A stretch of DNA of 64,000 nucleotides from an uncultured Prevotella sp. (lineage in GTDB: Bacteria > Bacteroidota > Bacteroidia > Bacteroidales > Bacteroidaceae): positions 1-64,000 of the forward strand of contig CAKPZJ010000008.1 in assembly GCA_934204655.1 (NCBI GenBank), in the 5' to 3' direction. The notes beneath the pieces were generated by a model. That model ran no database searches. It was not told where the DNA came from and saw only the letters and a program-made list of their open reading frames with translations. Each line of letters opens with the position of its first letter. Positions within the stretch are counted from its first letter, which is position 1. Made by a program: the position numbers and the translations under genes. Positions 1 to 10,894 of the stretch are shown here, in pieces.

Positions 1-49
1 ACCCTCTGCTTGTAAGGCAGATGCTCTAAACCAGCTGAGCTAAACGCCC
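1..49 (-). tRNA. tRNA-Val (anticodon TAC), partial
   Basis: Read on the minus strand, the first 49 bases form the 5' half of a tRNA: the acceptor strand starts GGGCGTT, followed by a D-arm with the typical AGCTCAGCTGGTTTAGAGC and an anticodon arm whose loop is CTTACAA, giving anticodon TAC (valine). The molecule is cut by the left edge of the window, so the T-arm and 3' end cannot be seen. It has its own consensus promoter just upstream at 70-101. Confidence 0.9.
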
Positions 50-69
50 TTACTTGTCGTAAGCGGTTG

Positions 70-101
70 CAAAGGTACAACTATTTTTCTATTCATCCAA
101 A
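70..101 (-). promoter_or_regulatory. Bacteroidetes-type promoter of tRNA-Val
   Basis: On the minus strand a -7 element TACCTTTG (70-77) is preceded by TTTG (98-101) with a 20-base spacer, matching TTTG-N19/20-TAnnTTTG. Transcription would start about 7 bases further on, leaving a short leader before the tRNA 5' end at 49. Confidence 0.75.
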
Positions 102-942
102 CTTTTTCGCGTTTTTCTTATCAAAAACATCAAAAAATGTCATTTTTCGTCCTCCCAAGGCCATTACAAGGGTGGGGAAGACAAGAACGGACGGAAAAAT
201 GGAAAAGGGAAAAACATAAAAGGTAAAAAAGCCGGGGAGAGAGGCACGCTCCATTATAGTGATAAATATCATCAAAATCGCGAAGACCGGCCTTATTGGT
301 GCTGGAAGCCGTCATTAGCGCACTGGGAGCCATCTTTAGCAAGCCAAAGGTCGCTCTTTCAGTTCCGGTGGTGGTTTCGGAGAAAAACGCCGTCACCCCA
401 ATCTCGACGGAAACATCTTTGTAAACCACGCGCGCTGCTTACTCGGGGAATAGCGGTAATTTCCTTCTTTATTTTTCGAGCACTTCCCATTCTCCGACAT
501 CCACATTAGGAGAATATGGAGGCTATTTTTCACCTTCTCGGTCTTTTCATTTTCCACAATAGTTGTTGCCCGCCCTGCCCTAACGGTGCATGCTACAAGC
601 GTAGCAGTTCATAGCCCGAGAAACATCCCAGGCACACGGCCACAAAGCTACTGTTACACTACAGGCGCAAAGACAGTGCAAACCAAGCAAACTCGCGACC
701 CTCCGCCTACACTGCCCTCGCCCCTACCACGTACTTTGACAGACGGGGAGACAAATTCCGGGCCCAATACTCTAAATTATATTTTTTCGCGCTTCCAGCA
801 CGCCATGAGCCAAGCCCCTTACCATTCATAGAGCAGCCACTTCTACCGTTACCACAACTATTAACTGCGCCCCGCTGACTTTCGCCCAAACCAGCCGTGT
901 AGCTGCCCGAACCTGCCGCGCACTTTCAGACCGGATGGCAAC
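102..942. other. Gene-poor intergenic stretch
   Basis: About 840 bases without a convincing gene. The short open frames on both strands lack recognisable domains, signal peptides or sensible composition. Bases 205-230 are an A-rich GTAAAA-type run similar to the arms of the element at 58102-58266. Bases 669-688 (AAAGACAGTGCAAACC) resemble the start of the 64-bp repeats at 58875-59066. No RNA gene is recognised here. Confidence 0.5.
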
Positions 943-970
943 AAAAAAAGGGGATGCCGAAGCATCCCCT
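943..970 (-). terminator. Rho-independent terminator of the OmpA-family gene
   Basis: On the minus strand there is a perfect 9-bp stem (AGGGGATGC with GCATCCCCT, 949-970) closed by a TTCG tetraloop and followed by a run of seven to eight T. It lies 24 bases after the stop codon of the OmpA-family gene. Confidence 0.93.
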
Positions 971-993
971 CCATGTATTGCGAATAATTTATA

Positions 994-2130
994 TTACTCT
1001 ACAACAGTTACAGTAGCACGACGGTTGAATGAAACTGGAGACAGCTCATCAACACCACCATTACCCTTAGTAGTAATGTTGTCGCGGTTTACACCCATCT
1101 TAACGAGCTCGTCAGCTACAGTAGCGGCACGCTTCTCAGAGAGCTGCTGGTTGTAAGCGGGCTTACCGGTAGCGCTATCAGCGTAACCATTAACCAACAG
1201 TTTAGAGTCGTTGTCCTTAGCATACTTGGCAATAGCCTGTACGTTTACGAGGTCCTTCTTAGAGGCGATGTTAGCCTTGTTGATGTTGAAGAATACAGAT
1301 ACGGGAGTGGTAACAAACTCCTTAGCTGCGGGAGCCTTCTGCTCAGCAAGCAGTTTCTTCAGGCGAGCATTCTCGGCGTTAGCATCGTTGAGCTGAGCGT
1401 TGAGAGCGTCAATCTGAGACTGAGAGAGAGCCTTGATAGCGTCAACATCGGGAGTCTTGTCCCAAGAAGCCTTACCCAGGTTGAAGGTCAGACCTACCTC
1501 AGCGTAGAGGTTGTTGTCGTGAGAATCCCAACCACGGTCGCCATTTGTGTGGTCATAGCCATCAACATCGTTCTCAAGACGGTTCCAACCAAGTTCGAGG
1601 TTGATAGCCACCTTGCGGCTTACGTAGAACTGGTTCAGGATACCAGCGCTAAGACCCATACCGTAAGTGTTGTAGCTCATAGAGCGAGAAACACCAGCAC
1701 CGAGGAAAGGAACGAAGTTCCAAACACGATTAGGATTGTAACCATAAAGCATGTTGCTCAGGTTGAACAGAACCTGCTCGTTAAGAGTCCAGTACTTGTT
1801 ACCTACATCGTTGCGCAGGGGATTAGGATTAACCTGCTTACCCCAGATACCCTGAAGTTTGGTACGGAGACCGAGTCCGGGAGTGAACCACTTACCAATG
1901 GCAAGGGCAGCACCAGGATTAGAACGGAAACCCTTGATGGGGCTCTTAGAGAGGCCTGCGCCATGCTCCTGGCCTGAATACCAAGCGTTCCACTCACCAC
2001 CTACCTGGAAAAACCAGTTGCTCCAAAAAGAATTGGTCGATACACTGTACTTCTGTACAGGATCTGCATCCTGTGCCATTGAGCACAGAGATACACTGGC
2101 AAAAGCCAATACAATCAATAATTTTTTCAT
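994..2130 (-). CDS. OmpA-family outer membrane protein
   Basis: A 378-residue outer-membrane protein that probably anchors the outer membrane to peptidoglycan. The chosen start (MKKLLIVLAFASVSLCSMAQ) gives a clean type I signal peptide; an ATG six codons earlier would spoil it. Residues about 25-245 have the alternating aromatic pattern of an eight-stranded beta-barrel. A short coiled coil (LNAQLNDANAENARLKKLL) follows, then a C-terminal OmpA-like peptidoglycan-binding domain (about 285-375) with the NGYADSATG and LSEKRAATVADEL segments. It is monocistronic, with a TATCTTTG -7 element about 85 bases upstream and a strong terminator just after the stop. Major porin-like OmpA proteins of Bacteroidales are close relatives; the family call is firm, the exact role inferred. 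Confidence 0.93.
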   Translation of the reverse strand: MKKLLIVLAFASVSLCSMAQDADPVQKYSVSTNSFWSNWFFQVGGEWNAWYSGQEHGAGLSKSPIKGFRSNPGAALAIGKWFTPGLGLRTKLQGIWGKQVNPNPLRNDVGNKYWTLNEQVLFNLSNMLYGYNPNRVWNFVPFLGAGVSRSMSYNTYGMGLSAGILNQFYVSRKVAINLELGWNRLENDVDGYDHTNGDRGWDSHDNNLYAEVGLTFNLGKASWDKTPDVDAIKALSQSQIDALNAQLNDANAENARLKKLLAEQKAPAAKEFVTTPVSVFFNINKANIASKKDLVNVQAIAKYAKDNDSKLLVNGYADSATGKPAYNQQLSEKRAATVADELVKMGVNRDNITTKGNGGVDELSPVSFNRRATVTVVE

Positions 2131-2215
2131 AACTTTTATATTAAACAATCAATGGGTTTACTAATTAACTCACTCACATGAGCCAAGACTATGCGCTCGC
2201 GCGCAATAGCATTTG

Positions 2216-2223
2216 CAAAGATA
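2216..2223 (-). promoter_or_regulatory. -7 promoter element of the OmpA-family gene
   Basis: TATCTTTG on the minus strand matches TAnnTTTG. No good TTTG lies 19-20 bases upstream; instead a perfect 10-bp palindrome ATTACGTAAT (2235-2244) occupies the -33 area. The untranslated leader would be about 80 bases. Confidence 0.6.
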
Positions 2224-2365
2224 GCTAAAATTTCATTACGTAATCGGCTTTTAGCTAAAAAAATCACAATTACGGTCGAAAAAATCGTATTGTTTTAGTT
2301 TAATTTATGCGACATAAACACTTTTTTACATAATTAACAATGCGGGAAACGCCGGAATGGCTCCT

Positions 2366-2411
2366 AAAAAAGCCCGAACACCCTCGGAAAAGGCCGAAAG
2401 TATGTCCGGGC
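2366..2411 (-). terminator. Terminator after mutL (end of guaB-mutL operon)
   Basis: On the minus strand GCCCGGACA (2403-2411) pairs with TGTTCGGGC (2372-2380), with an inner TCGG/CCGA hairpin, and is followed by six T (2366-2371). It sits about 80 bases after the mutL stop and would close the guaB to mutL transcript. Confidence 0.75.
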
Positions 2412-2487
2412 GAGTAGTTTGGGGCCAGGGCAGAGCCGTCGCCATGGCCAGATGGGGCATGGAGGCCAGTCCCATCCAGGGAGCCGT

Positions 2488-4299
2488 CTAACCTAACAGG
2501 CTCTCTATCTCCTGCTGTTTAAGGATGCACAGTATATTCTTGCCATCGGGCGTGTAGTTGACATTGGAACAGGCGAACAGTTCGTTGACTATGTTCTCCA
2601 TCTCCATGTTACTGAGCACCTGGCCCTGGGGTATAGCGGCATGACGGGCCATGCTGAGGGCCAACTTATGGTTAATGTCGTCCTTGACTCCCCCACTCTT
2701 CTCGCGGGCCGAGGCAAGCATATCGTTCAGCAAGATACTTACATTGACACCCTCGATACCGGCTGGCGTGGCGTTAACGGCATAGCTGCCTCCGCCAAGG
2801 TCTGTAAGTTCGAAGCCCATATCCTCCAGTTCGGACATAACGTCTTGCAGCACAGCCGCATCGGCTACCGACAACTGAATCACCTCGGGGAACATCACTT
2901 TCTGTGACTCGCCCTTCTTGCCCTGCACCTGCTGCAGATAGCGCTCATATAATATACGTACGTGCGCGCGATACTGGTCTATTATCATCAGTCCCGACTT
3001 GACGGCCGTCATTATATATTTGCCCTTATACTGATAATGTACCGGCGACTTATCATCTATCAACTGGCCGGGGCCCGCTCCCTTAGAGCTAAACACCTCG
3101 CCCTCGGTCTCCTCGCTACTATCTGAGAGACCACTGTACAGTTCTTGCCAGTCGCGGGCCGGAGCAGACGGCTTCTGGGGAGCGGTAGACTTAAAGGGAT
3201 TGTAGTTGGGATTATACTGCACCTTGGGGGCGTCGACCACCGGGGCCGAACCGCTGAAAACGGGTATTTCCGGACGGCCCTGGGTGTCAAAGTCGATAGA
3301 CGGAATGTCGTTAAACACGCCTATCGACTCCTTGACCGCCGCAGCAAGTATCTGCCAGATGGCCTGCTCGTTCTCAAACTTTATCTCGGTTTTAGTGGGA
3401 TGGATATTCACATCTATATTCTCTGGGTCGACCGTGAAATAGACGAAGTAAGGAACCTGCTCGCCAGCGGGAACGAGCCGTTCAAATGAAGACATGACTG
3501 CCTTGTTAAAGTAGGGATGCTTCATATAGCGCCCGTTGACGAAGAAAAACTGTTGGGCGCCCTTCTTCCGGGCCGTTTCAGGTTTCCCCACAAATCCCTT
3601 GATGGTACACATAGAGGTCTCGACATTCACGGGTATCAGGTCGCTGTCCATCTTACGCCCAAAGACATCGGCGATGCGCTGACGAAGTCCGCCTGCCCTC
3701 AGGTTAAACATCTCGGTTCCATTGCTCGACAACGTGAAAGCAATATCTGGGTACACAAGGGCGATTCGCTCAAAGGCTGTAAGAATATTGTTGAGCTCGG
3801 TAGAGTTGGATTTAAGGAATTTACGCCGCGCAGGTACATTGTAAAACAGGTTCTCTACCAGAAAATTGCTACCCACGGGACAGGCACATGGCTCCTGCCC
3901 CATGAAGCGCGAGCCTGATATGGTAAGATGCGAGCCAAGTTCTTCGGTAGCCTGGCGGGTTTTGAGTTCTATCTGGGCCACCGCAGCGATAGAGGCCAGG
4001 GCTTCTCCGCGAAATCCCATGGTGGTCAGTGCAAAAAGATCCTGAGCCTGCCGTATCTTAGAAGTGGCATGGCGCTCAAAGGAGAGGCGCGCGTCAGTTT
4101 CTGACATACCCTTTCCATCGTCTATCACCTGGATGGCTGTACGGCCGGCATCGGTTACCAGTACCTGAATACGCTTGGCACCAGCATCTACCGAGTTTTC
4201 TACCAGTTCCTTTATCACGCTGGCCGGGCGCTGTATCACCTCGCCTGCCGCAATCTGATTGGCCACCGAGTCGGGAAGCAGCTGAATTATATCACTCAT
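2488..4299 (-). CDS. mutL: DNA mismatch repair protein MutL
   Basis: MutL couples mismatch recognition by MutS to strand incision. The 603-residue protein has the N-terminal GHKL ATPase motifs in order: [11 protein letters not shown] (motif I), DDGKGM (II), ATSKI, and [10 protein letters not shown] (III). A low-complexity linker (about 360-420) leads to the C-terminal dimerisation domain. The metal-binding endonuclease motif, canonically DQHA-x2-E-x4-E, reads [12 protein letters not shown] (residues 441-452): the Asp, Gln and last Glu are kept, but His, Ala and the first Glu are replaced, so nicking activity is uncertain. It is the last gene of the guaB operon, 15 bases after a small membrane-protein gene, and is followed by a terminator. 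Confidence 0.97.
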   Translation of the reverse strand: MSDIIQLLPDSVANQIAAGEVIQRPASVIKELVENSVDAGAKRIQVLVTDAGRTAIQVIDDGKGMSETDARLSFERHATSKIRQAQDLFALTTMGFRGEALASIAAVAQIELKTRQATEELGSHLTISGSRFMGQEPCACPVGSNFLVENLFYNVPARRKFLKSNSTELNNILTAFERIALVYPDIAFTLSSNGTEMFNLRAGGLRQRIADVFGRKMDSDLIPVNVETSMCTIKGFVGKPETARKKGAQQFFFVNGRYMKHPYFNKAVMSSFERLVPAGEQVPYFVYFTVDPENIDVNIHPTKTEIKFENEQAIWQILAAAVKESIGVFNDIPSIDFDTQGRPEIPVFSGSAPVVDAPKVQYNPNYNPFKSTAPQKPSAPARDWQELYSGLSDSSEETEGEVFSSKGAGPGQLIDDKSPVHYQYKGKYIMTAVKSGLMIIDQYRAHVRILYERYLQQVQGKKGESQKVMFPEVIQLSVADAAVLQDVMSELEDMGFELTDLGGGSYAVNATPAGIEGVNVSILLNDMLASAREKSGGVKDDINHKLALSMARHAAIPQGQVLSNMEMENIVNELFACSNVNYTPDGKNILCILKQQEIESLLG

Positions 4300-4314
4300 A
4301 CGTAAAATTATCGT

Positions 4315-4587
4315 TTAAAGGAAAAATAATACGGCCATCAGCACAATGGCCAACATCAGCAGGGGCACTAATATACTCACCATCATCCTACCATGGGCTG
4401 CATGGGCCCGGTGTCGCGCACGGGCTCTGCCAAGAGCCGTCTCTGCATAGAGCCCAGCAGGTGTCTTTGCAGGCTCGTGATTCGCGGCATAGTGCTTTCG
4501 GGCCTGGGCCACCTGTTCACGACGCGCGTCTATATATAAATAGGTGTGTCTGAAACCGCGCGGCCGCTGTACTGACAACCATCCCAT
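4315..4587 (-). CDS. Small single-pass membrane protein, unknown function
   Basis: A 90-residue protein I do not recognise by family. The N-terminal 65 residues are basic and soluble-looking (YLYIDARREQVAQARKHY region, several Arg/His), and residues about 68-90 form one hydrophobic helix (MMVSILVPLLMLAIVLMAVL) ending at the C-terminus, so it is probably tail-anchored with its N-terminus in the cytoplasm. Its ATG overlaps the stop of the OstA-like gene (ATGA), so it is translationally coupled within the guaB-mutL operon. That context between an LPS-transport-like protein and mutL gives no firm functional clue. Confidence 0.75.
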   Translation of the reverse strand: MGWLSVQRPRGFRHTYLYIDARREQVAQARKHYAANHEPAKTPAGLYAETALGRARARHRAHAAHGRMMVSILVPLLMLAIVLMAVLFFL

Positions 4588-6251
4588 CAGTTATCTAACC
4601 GTTGTAGCGGAGCCTCATGACGCTTGCGCACCACCAGTCCCTCGCCGGGTTTCTTGCCCCGCCAATTAAATATGTCATCCTTGTCTTTGGGGCGCAGTTC
4701 TTCCAACCACACAAAGGCATCCAACTTCTCCTTGCCTGGCGGTATCTGGGATATGGGATACATGGTTCCTTCTGGCTTACTGGCCCATATCCGTTCCAGT
4801 TGGCGCTTGTCTGACAGGTACATACGCAGGGTGTCGGTCTCCATGTAGTTGAGGGCCACCAGCGAGCTATCCTTGTCATCGGTATAGTAGTACACCGTGC
4901 GCACATTGCCTATAGCTTCAGTCTGGCGGATATTGCCCTGGTCGAAATAAGCATTCATCAACCGCGAGGCCAACTGGTTATAATGCTGCTTGTCGGGCAT
5001 CTGCTCTACCGAGAGGGCTTGGTCGATAACCTGAGCAAAGCGCACGGTCGAATCGTTCATATATACCTTGATAACCTCGCCCAGGAGCTGACGGCCGTCG
5101 CTCCATACCACTGGGTCTTTATACATTGTCAAGCACGAATCCAGACTATTAAACACTAACGAGTCGCTAATGGCCTGCACGTCGGTACGGAAAATACTCA
5201 CTTTGTTGTAGCAATGGACCTTGCGGTACACTGAGTCGGTATTAATGTTGAATGTAAATATCTTGATAGAGTCGGCATGAGCGTAGAGGGTATCCTTGCC
5301 CTGCGAGTAGTCCTTGAGCAGGGCATGTTTGGTAGCATAGCCAGCCCCTGTCTTCTCGTTGTACTTCAGTTCGTCACATAGCAACGAGTTCTTGTTCTCT
5401 TTATCCACATAGATGACGTTGCCATAACCGTAGCTGTCACCATTCTTGACATAGTACAGGCTGTCGCCCACCAGACTCTTCTGCTTGTCTTCCATCGTGG
5501 AACGCCCGTATAGCATGGCGCGGTCGGTCTTGGTGTTATAGTAGGCATCGGTCGTCTTGACCACACTCTCCTTAGACGTAATACGCGACCCAGGGCCCAC
5601 CACATGGGCCAAAGACTTACGGGTATCGTAGTACAGCGTGTCGGTCACGATGAGCCTGTCGGCACTACGCATCTTTACATTATAGTAGAACACGGCATCG
5701 CGTGTATCCAGATTGTATTTTCCCCAGTCGGCCACTAACTTGTCCTTGCCGTCCTCCAGCGTACCGCCCTCCATAAAGTAGGCGTAGTTATAAAGCCTGT
5801 CGTAATTCAGGCTGTCGGTCTTCAGTACTTGTTTACGGTGTGTCAGCACCACGTTGTACCGTGCAGCCATACGCTGCTCTACCCCATCGTAGTCGGCATA
5901 ACGTGCTGTAAGCGACAGGGTGTCGCCCTGTTTGAAGCGCACATTACCAAAAGCCTTGACCGAATTGGATTCCTGATAGAAGTAGGCGCTGTCGCACCAT
6001 AACTGAGCTCCCTGGTGACTGAAATGGACATGTCCCTTGGCGATCTGGGCGTCAGGATTGTTACCGAAGTGGTCAAATTTCAGTTCATCCGAGTGTACAA
6101 GATAGATTTTCTCATCCGTCTTGGGCTTAGGCTTCGCCTTATGGGTGGGTGGCAACACCGACTGCACGCATAGGGCAAAAAAGCATAGAACTACAGCAAC
6201 TGTAATCCTATGCCCTGATATGAATTGTACTATCTGTCTGCGTCGCGTCAT
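4587..6251 (-). CDS. OstA/LptA-like envelope protein
   Basis: Protein of the OstA-like superfamily, the periplasmic bridge family (LptA, LptD N-domain) that carries lipopolysaccharide to the outer membrane. After a hydrophobic N-terminal segment (about residues 13-33) that anchors or exports it, residues about 45-460 repeat short beta-strand units typical of the beta-jellyroll (for example GHVHFSHQGAQLWCDSAYFY, FGNVRFKQGDTLSLTARYADY, GNVIYVDKENKNSLLCDELKY). At 554 residues it is longer than LptA and lacks the LptD barrel. I chose the ATG at 6251 because it overlaps the stop of the upstream SurA-like gene (ATGA). Its position beside two chaperone/isomerases suggests a role in outer-membrane assembly (inference). 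Confidence 0.85.
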   Translation of the reverse strand: MTRRRQIVQFISGHRITVAVVLCFFALCVQSVLPPTHKAKPKPKTDEKIYLVHSDELKFDHFGNNPDAQIAKGHVHFSHQGAQLWCDSAYFYQESNSVKAFGNVRFKQGDTLSLTARYADYDGVEQRMAARYNVVLTHRKQVLKTDSLNYDRLYNYAYFMEGGTLEDGKDKLVADWGKYNLDTRDAVFYYNVKMRSADRLIVTDTLYYDTRKSLAHVVGPGSRITSKESVVKTTDAYYNTKTDRAMLYGRSTMEDKQKSLVGDSLYYVKNGDSYGYGNVIYVDKENKNSLLCDELKYNEKTGAGYATKHALLKDYSQGKDTLYAHADSIKIFTFNINTDSVYRKVHCYNKVSIFRTDVQAISDSLVFNSLDSCLTMYKDPVVWSDGRQLLGEVIKVYMNDSTVRFAQVIDQALSVEQMPDKQHYNQLASRLMNAYFDQGNIRQTEAIGNVRTVYYYTDDKDSSLVALNYMETDTLRMYLSDKRQLERIWASKPEGTMYPISQIPPGKEKLDAFVWLEELRPKDKDDIFNWRGKKPGEGLVVRKRHEAPLQRLDN

Positions 6252-7684
6252 TTCACCCAACCTTGGTATTCGTAGTTGCAGTTCTTATAACGGTCGGCCA
6301 TCCATACATAGGTGTGCTTAATCTTGTCCACTACCCAGTCGTGCAACTTCTGCTCACGCAACTTGGCTACTACTATATTCTTCATGACCTGATAGTCTTC
6401 GGTCAAGGTAGCTCGGTGACCTTCCATACGGCTTTTGAGCTTGACGATGGCACACACCTTCTGTCCCTTGGAGTTCATCATCTCAAAGGCGTTAGACACC
6501 TCACCTACCTTCATACCCTCTACGTGCTGAGCCACCTCGGCTGGCAGGTCTTTCATTTCAAAGCGTGATGTACGGCTCTGACTTTCCTGATCCGTAAAGG
6601 CCATCAGTCCGTTATTGTTACGCGTGTCCTTATCATCCGATATATAGGAGGCAGCCGCCTCAAACGGGTACTTGCCATCGCGTATCTCTATGGCCACCGA
6701 GTCCAACCGTAGACGCGTCTTGTCTATGATGTCCTGCGAAACCTTAGGCCGGCGAAGGATATGACGTACCTTTATACGGTCACCTCGCTTGTCTATCAAC
6801 TGAATGATATGATACCCGAACTCAGACTCCACTATTTTGGATATTTTCTTAGGGTCTGTCAGGTTAAAGGCAACATTGGCAAAAGCCTGATCCAGCATGC
6901 CACGTCCCACGTAGTCCATCTCACCGCCACGACGGGCCGAACCTGGGTCTTCAGAGTACAGGCGAGCCAAGGTGGCAAACGAGGTCTCACCCTTGTTTAT
7001 TCGGTCGGTATAGCTACGCAGTTCGTCCTTCACACGGTTTATCTCCTCCTGGGTAGCCTTAGGCTGCCGGGTTATAATCTCGACCTCTACCGTAGTAGGA
7101 ACGAAAGGTATACTATCGGCAGGCAACTTGGCGAAATACTTGCGTACCTCGCTGGGGGTAACGGTAATGTCTTTGACCAGCTCCTGTCTCATTTTGGAGA
7201 TAAGCTGCTGGTTGCGGAAGTCATCGCGCATCTGCTGTCTCATCTGAGCCACCGTCTGATTGCGGTATTCCTCCAATTTTTCCTTAGAGCCAGCCATTGA
7301 TATCCAGTAGTTTATCTGCTGGTCTATACTGCTGGTCACATCGCTCTCAGACACCTGGATAGAGTCTATTTCTGCCTGATGTAGGAAGAGTTTCTGCACA
7401 GCCATCTCCTCCGGGATGGCACAGTCGGGATCACTCTTCCACGTGATACCCTCCATCTGGCCCTGCAGGCGCATGGTCTCCACGTCTGACTTTAGGATAG
7501 GCTCGTCGCCTACTACCCAGATTACCTCGTCTACTACCGAGGACTCAGGAACATCGGCATCGGCCACAGCCTTTACCGAGTCTTTCGGGGCGGGCGTTAT
7601 ACTGTTTCTGATAGCCATAGCCTGGCTACCCATGAGCAGCGCAAAAGCCGTTGCGCCTATACCTATTTTATATATATTCTTCAT
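6248..7684 (-). CDS. SurA-like periplasmic peptidyl-prolyl isomerase
   Basis: Periplasmic chaperone and prolyl isomerase for outer-membrane proteins. The 478-residue precursor starts with a signal peptide (MKNIYKIGIGATAFALLMGS...AMA). A SurA N-terminal domain (about 50-170) with EEMAVQKLFLHQAEIDS precedes two parvulin domains: the first (about 180-285) contains FATLARLYSEDPGSARRGG and FGYHIIQLIDKRGDR, the second (about 290-390) contains VRHILRRPKVS and FEAAASYISDD. The length and layout fit SurA (about 430 residues in E. coli). It lies between a second PpiC-type gene and the OstA-like gene, two bases after the former, which supports a shared outer-membrane biogenesis role. Confidence 0.92.
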   Translation of the reverse strand: MKNIYKIGIGATAFALLMGSQAMAIRNSITPAPKDSVKAVADADVPESSVVDEVIWVVGDEPILKSDVETMRLQGQMEGITWKSDPDCAIPEEMAVQKLFLHQAEIDSIQVSESDVTSSIDQQINYWISMAGSKEKLEEYRNQTVAQMRQQMRDDFRNQQLISKMRQELVKDITVTPSEVRKYFAKLPADSIPFVPTTVEVEIITRQPKATQEEINRVKDELRSYTDRINKGETSFATLARLYSEDPGSARRGGEMDYVGRGMLDQAFANVAFNLTDPKKISKIVESEFGYHIIQLIDKRGDRIKVRHILRRPKVSQDIIDKTRLRLDSVAIEIRDGKYPFEAAASYISDDKDTRNNNGLMAFTDQESQSRTSRFEMKDLPAEVAQHVEGMKVGEVSNAFEMMNSKGQKVCAIVKLKSRMEGHRATLTEDYQVMKNIVVAKLREQKLHDWVVDKIKHTYVWMADRYKNCNYEYQGWVK

Positions 7685-7686
7685 TC

Positions 7687-9129
7687 CTAATGATGATTAT
7701 TTACCGTTTTCACCACCTCGTCGTTTACCATTACGGCATACTTGCGACGCAGGCTGTCTACCCACTCGCGCTCCAGCTGTTCCTGATAGTCAGCCAGTAC
7801 CAGCGAGCGCACATCATCTATGCTCTCGGGGGCCTTGAGACGCTTGCCGTACACCGCGTCAAAGGGGAAATCTTTCAGAGGCTGCGGCTTCTTACCCATC
7901 TTGAACACCTCGCTGTCCACCACGGGATTGTCACCCTTGGCAAAGATGCCTTTTTCTACCCGAATACGCAGTACACTATCCTTGTTAAACGTGGTGCGCA
8001 ACGTCTCGGCCCAGTGGTTAAAGGGTACCCCCTTGACGGCCGCCTTAACAGCCTTGACATCAGCCTGAGTCCGTGTATGATAGGCTATACCCTTGAAACG
8101 GGGCTCTGCCCATTGGTACTTTTTGCGGTTTTTGTCAAAATAAGCCTGCTGGCCAGCCTCATCTTTCTGGGCCTTGTCCCATACCGTACGGTTACTCATC
8201 TCGAAGAGAAGCAGACCGTCGTGATATTCCTGAACAAGATAACGCAACTGGGGCGAGCGAGCCTCCATGGCAGTAGCCAAGCTGTCCATAACCTGAGCCG
8301 GGGTAACCTTTGCCCCATGCAGATGGGCCAACGAGTCTATCCTCTGGTTGATGATGGCATCTTTGAGACCGCGACGTTCCATATAAGAGAGGATGCTGGT
8401 ACGCAGCGAGTCGTAGGGGAAGCACATGCGCTTGTCTTTGAGCAACACGACATGCCATCCAGCTGGCGACTCAAAAGGACGGCTCATATGGCCAGGCTTC
8501 AGGGCGTAAACCTGATCCTCAAATTCCTTGAGAGTCTGACCATGTTCTATCCAGGGCAGCTCGCCACCCTGCTGGGCCGAGCCCTTATCGTCCGAGCAGC
8601 GGCGGGCCGTCTCGGCAAAGTCGGCCCCATCCTGTAGGGCCTTGTAGATAGAGTCTATACGCAACTTAGCCTGACGTAGCTGGTCGGGTGTAGCCTTCTG
8701 ACGCATCATCACCAGGATATGGGCCGCCTTGACCAGGCCACCCGAATTGTCCACCCGGGTACGATAGTCGGCATATATCTTACGCGCCTCTGCCTCTACG
8801 TCGTCCTGGGTTATCAGCGACGGACGTATCTGCTGGTCGCGGTAAGTGGCAAACTCCTTTTTAAATGAGGAGAGGGTGTCCAGATGTGCATCAAGGGCAG
8901 CCTCTACCTTCAGTTTATAGTTAATGAAGAGGTCTACATACTCTTTCACGCTCTTGCGGTCTATGACATTCTCGTTGTTATTCTTATTATACGAGTATTC
9001 AAATTCAGACCGTGTCACGGGTTTACCGTTCACGGTCATTATCGTAGGGTCATTCTGAGCCAGAGCCGTACCGCCACACCCCAGTGTGGCGGCCAGCAGT
9101 ATAGTAGCTATTCTCTTCATTCGTTTCAT
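7687..9129 (-). CDS. PpiC/parvulin-type peptidyl-prolyl isomerase, exported
   Basis: A second exported prolyl isomerase, 480 residues. The open frame extends upstream into guaB, but the real start is the ATG at 9129, four bases after the guaB stop, which yields the signal peptide MKRMKRIATILLAATLG...ALAQ. A parvulin domain spans about residues 120-230 (AAHILVMMRQK, FAETARRCSDDKGSAQQGGE, PAGWHVVLLKDKR). The C-terminal 200 residues contain a degenerate parvulin-like stretch ending in a helical tail. Part of the guaB operon; paralogous to the SurA-like protein directly downstream. Confidence 0.9.
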   Translation of the reverse strand: MKRMKRIATILLAATLGCGGTALAQNDPTIMTVNGKPVTRSEFEYSYNKNNNENVIDRKSVKEYVDLFINYKLKVEAALDAHLDTLSSFKKEFATYRDQQIRPSLITQDDVEAEARKIYADYRTRVDNSGGLVKAAHILVMMRQKATPDQLRQAKLRIDSIYKALQDGADFAETARRCSDDKGSAQQGGELPWIEHGQTLKEFEDQVYALKPGHMSRPFESPAGWHVVLLKDKRMCFPYDSLRTSILSYMERRGLKDAIINQRIDSLAHLHGAKVTPAQVMDSLATAMEARSPQLRYLVQEYHDGLLLFEMSNRTVWDKAQKDEAGQQAYFDKNRKKYQWAEPRFKGIAYHTRTQADVKAVKAAVKGVPFNHWAETLRTTFNKDSVLRIRVEKGIFAKGDNPVVDSEVFKMGKKPQPLKDFPFDAVYGKRLKAPESIDDVRSLVLADYQEQLEREWVDSLRRKYAVMVNDEVVKTVNNHH

Positions 9130-9133
9130 ATAC

Positions 9134-10876
<1,743 letters not shown>

Positions 10877-10894
10877 CTAAGGCCCTCTAAGCCG

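Noticed and set aside
130..429. 99-codon minus-strand frame near the left edge
   Set aside because: No domain, signal peptide or homologous-looking segment; composition resembles random translation of noncoding DNA, and no promoter precedes it.
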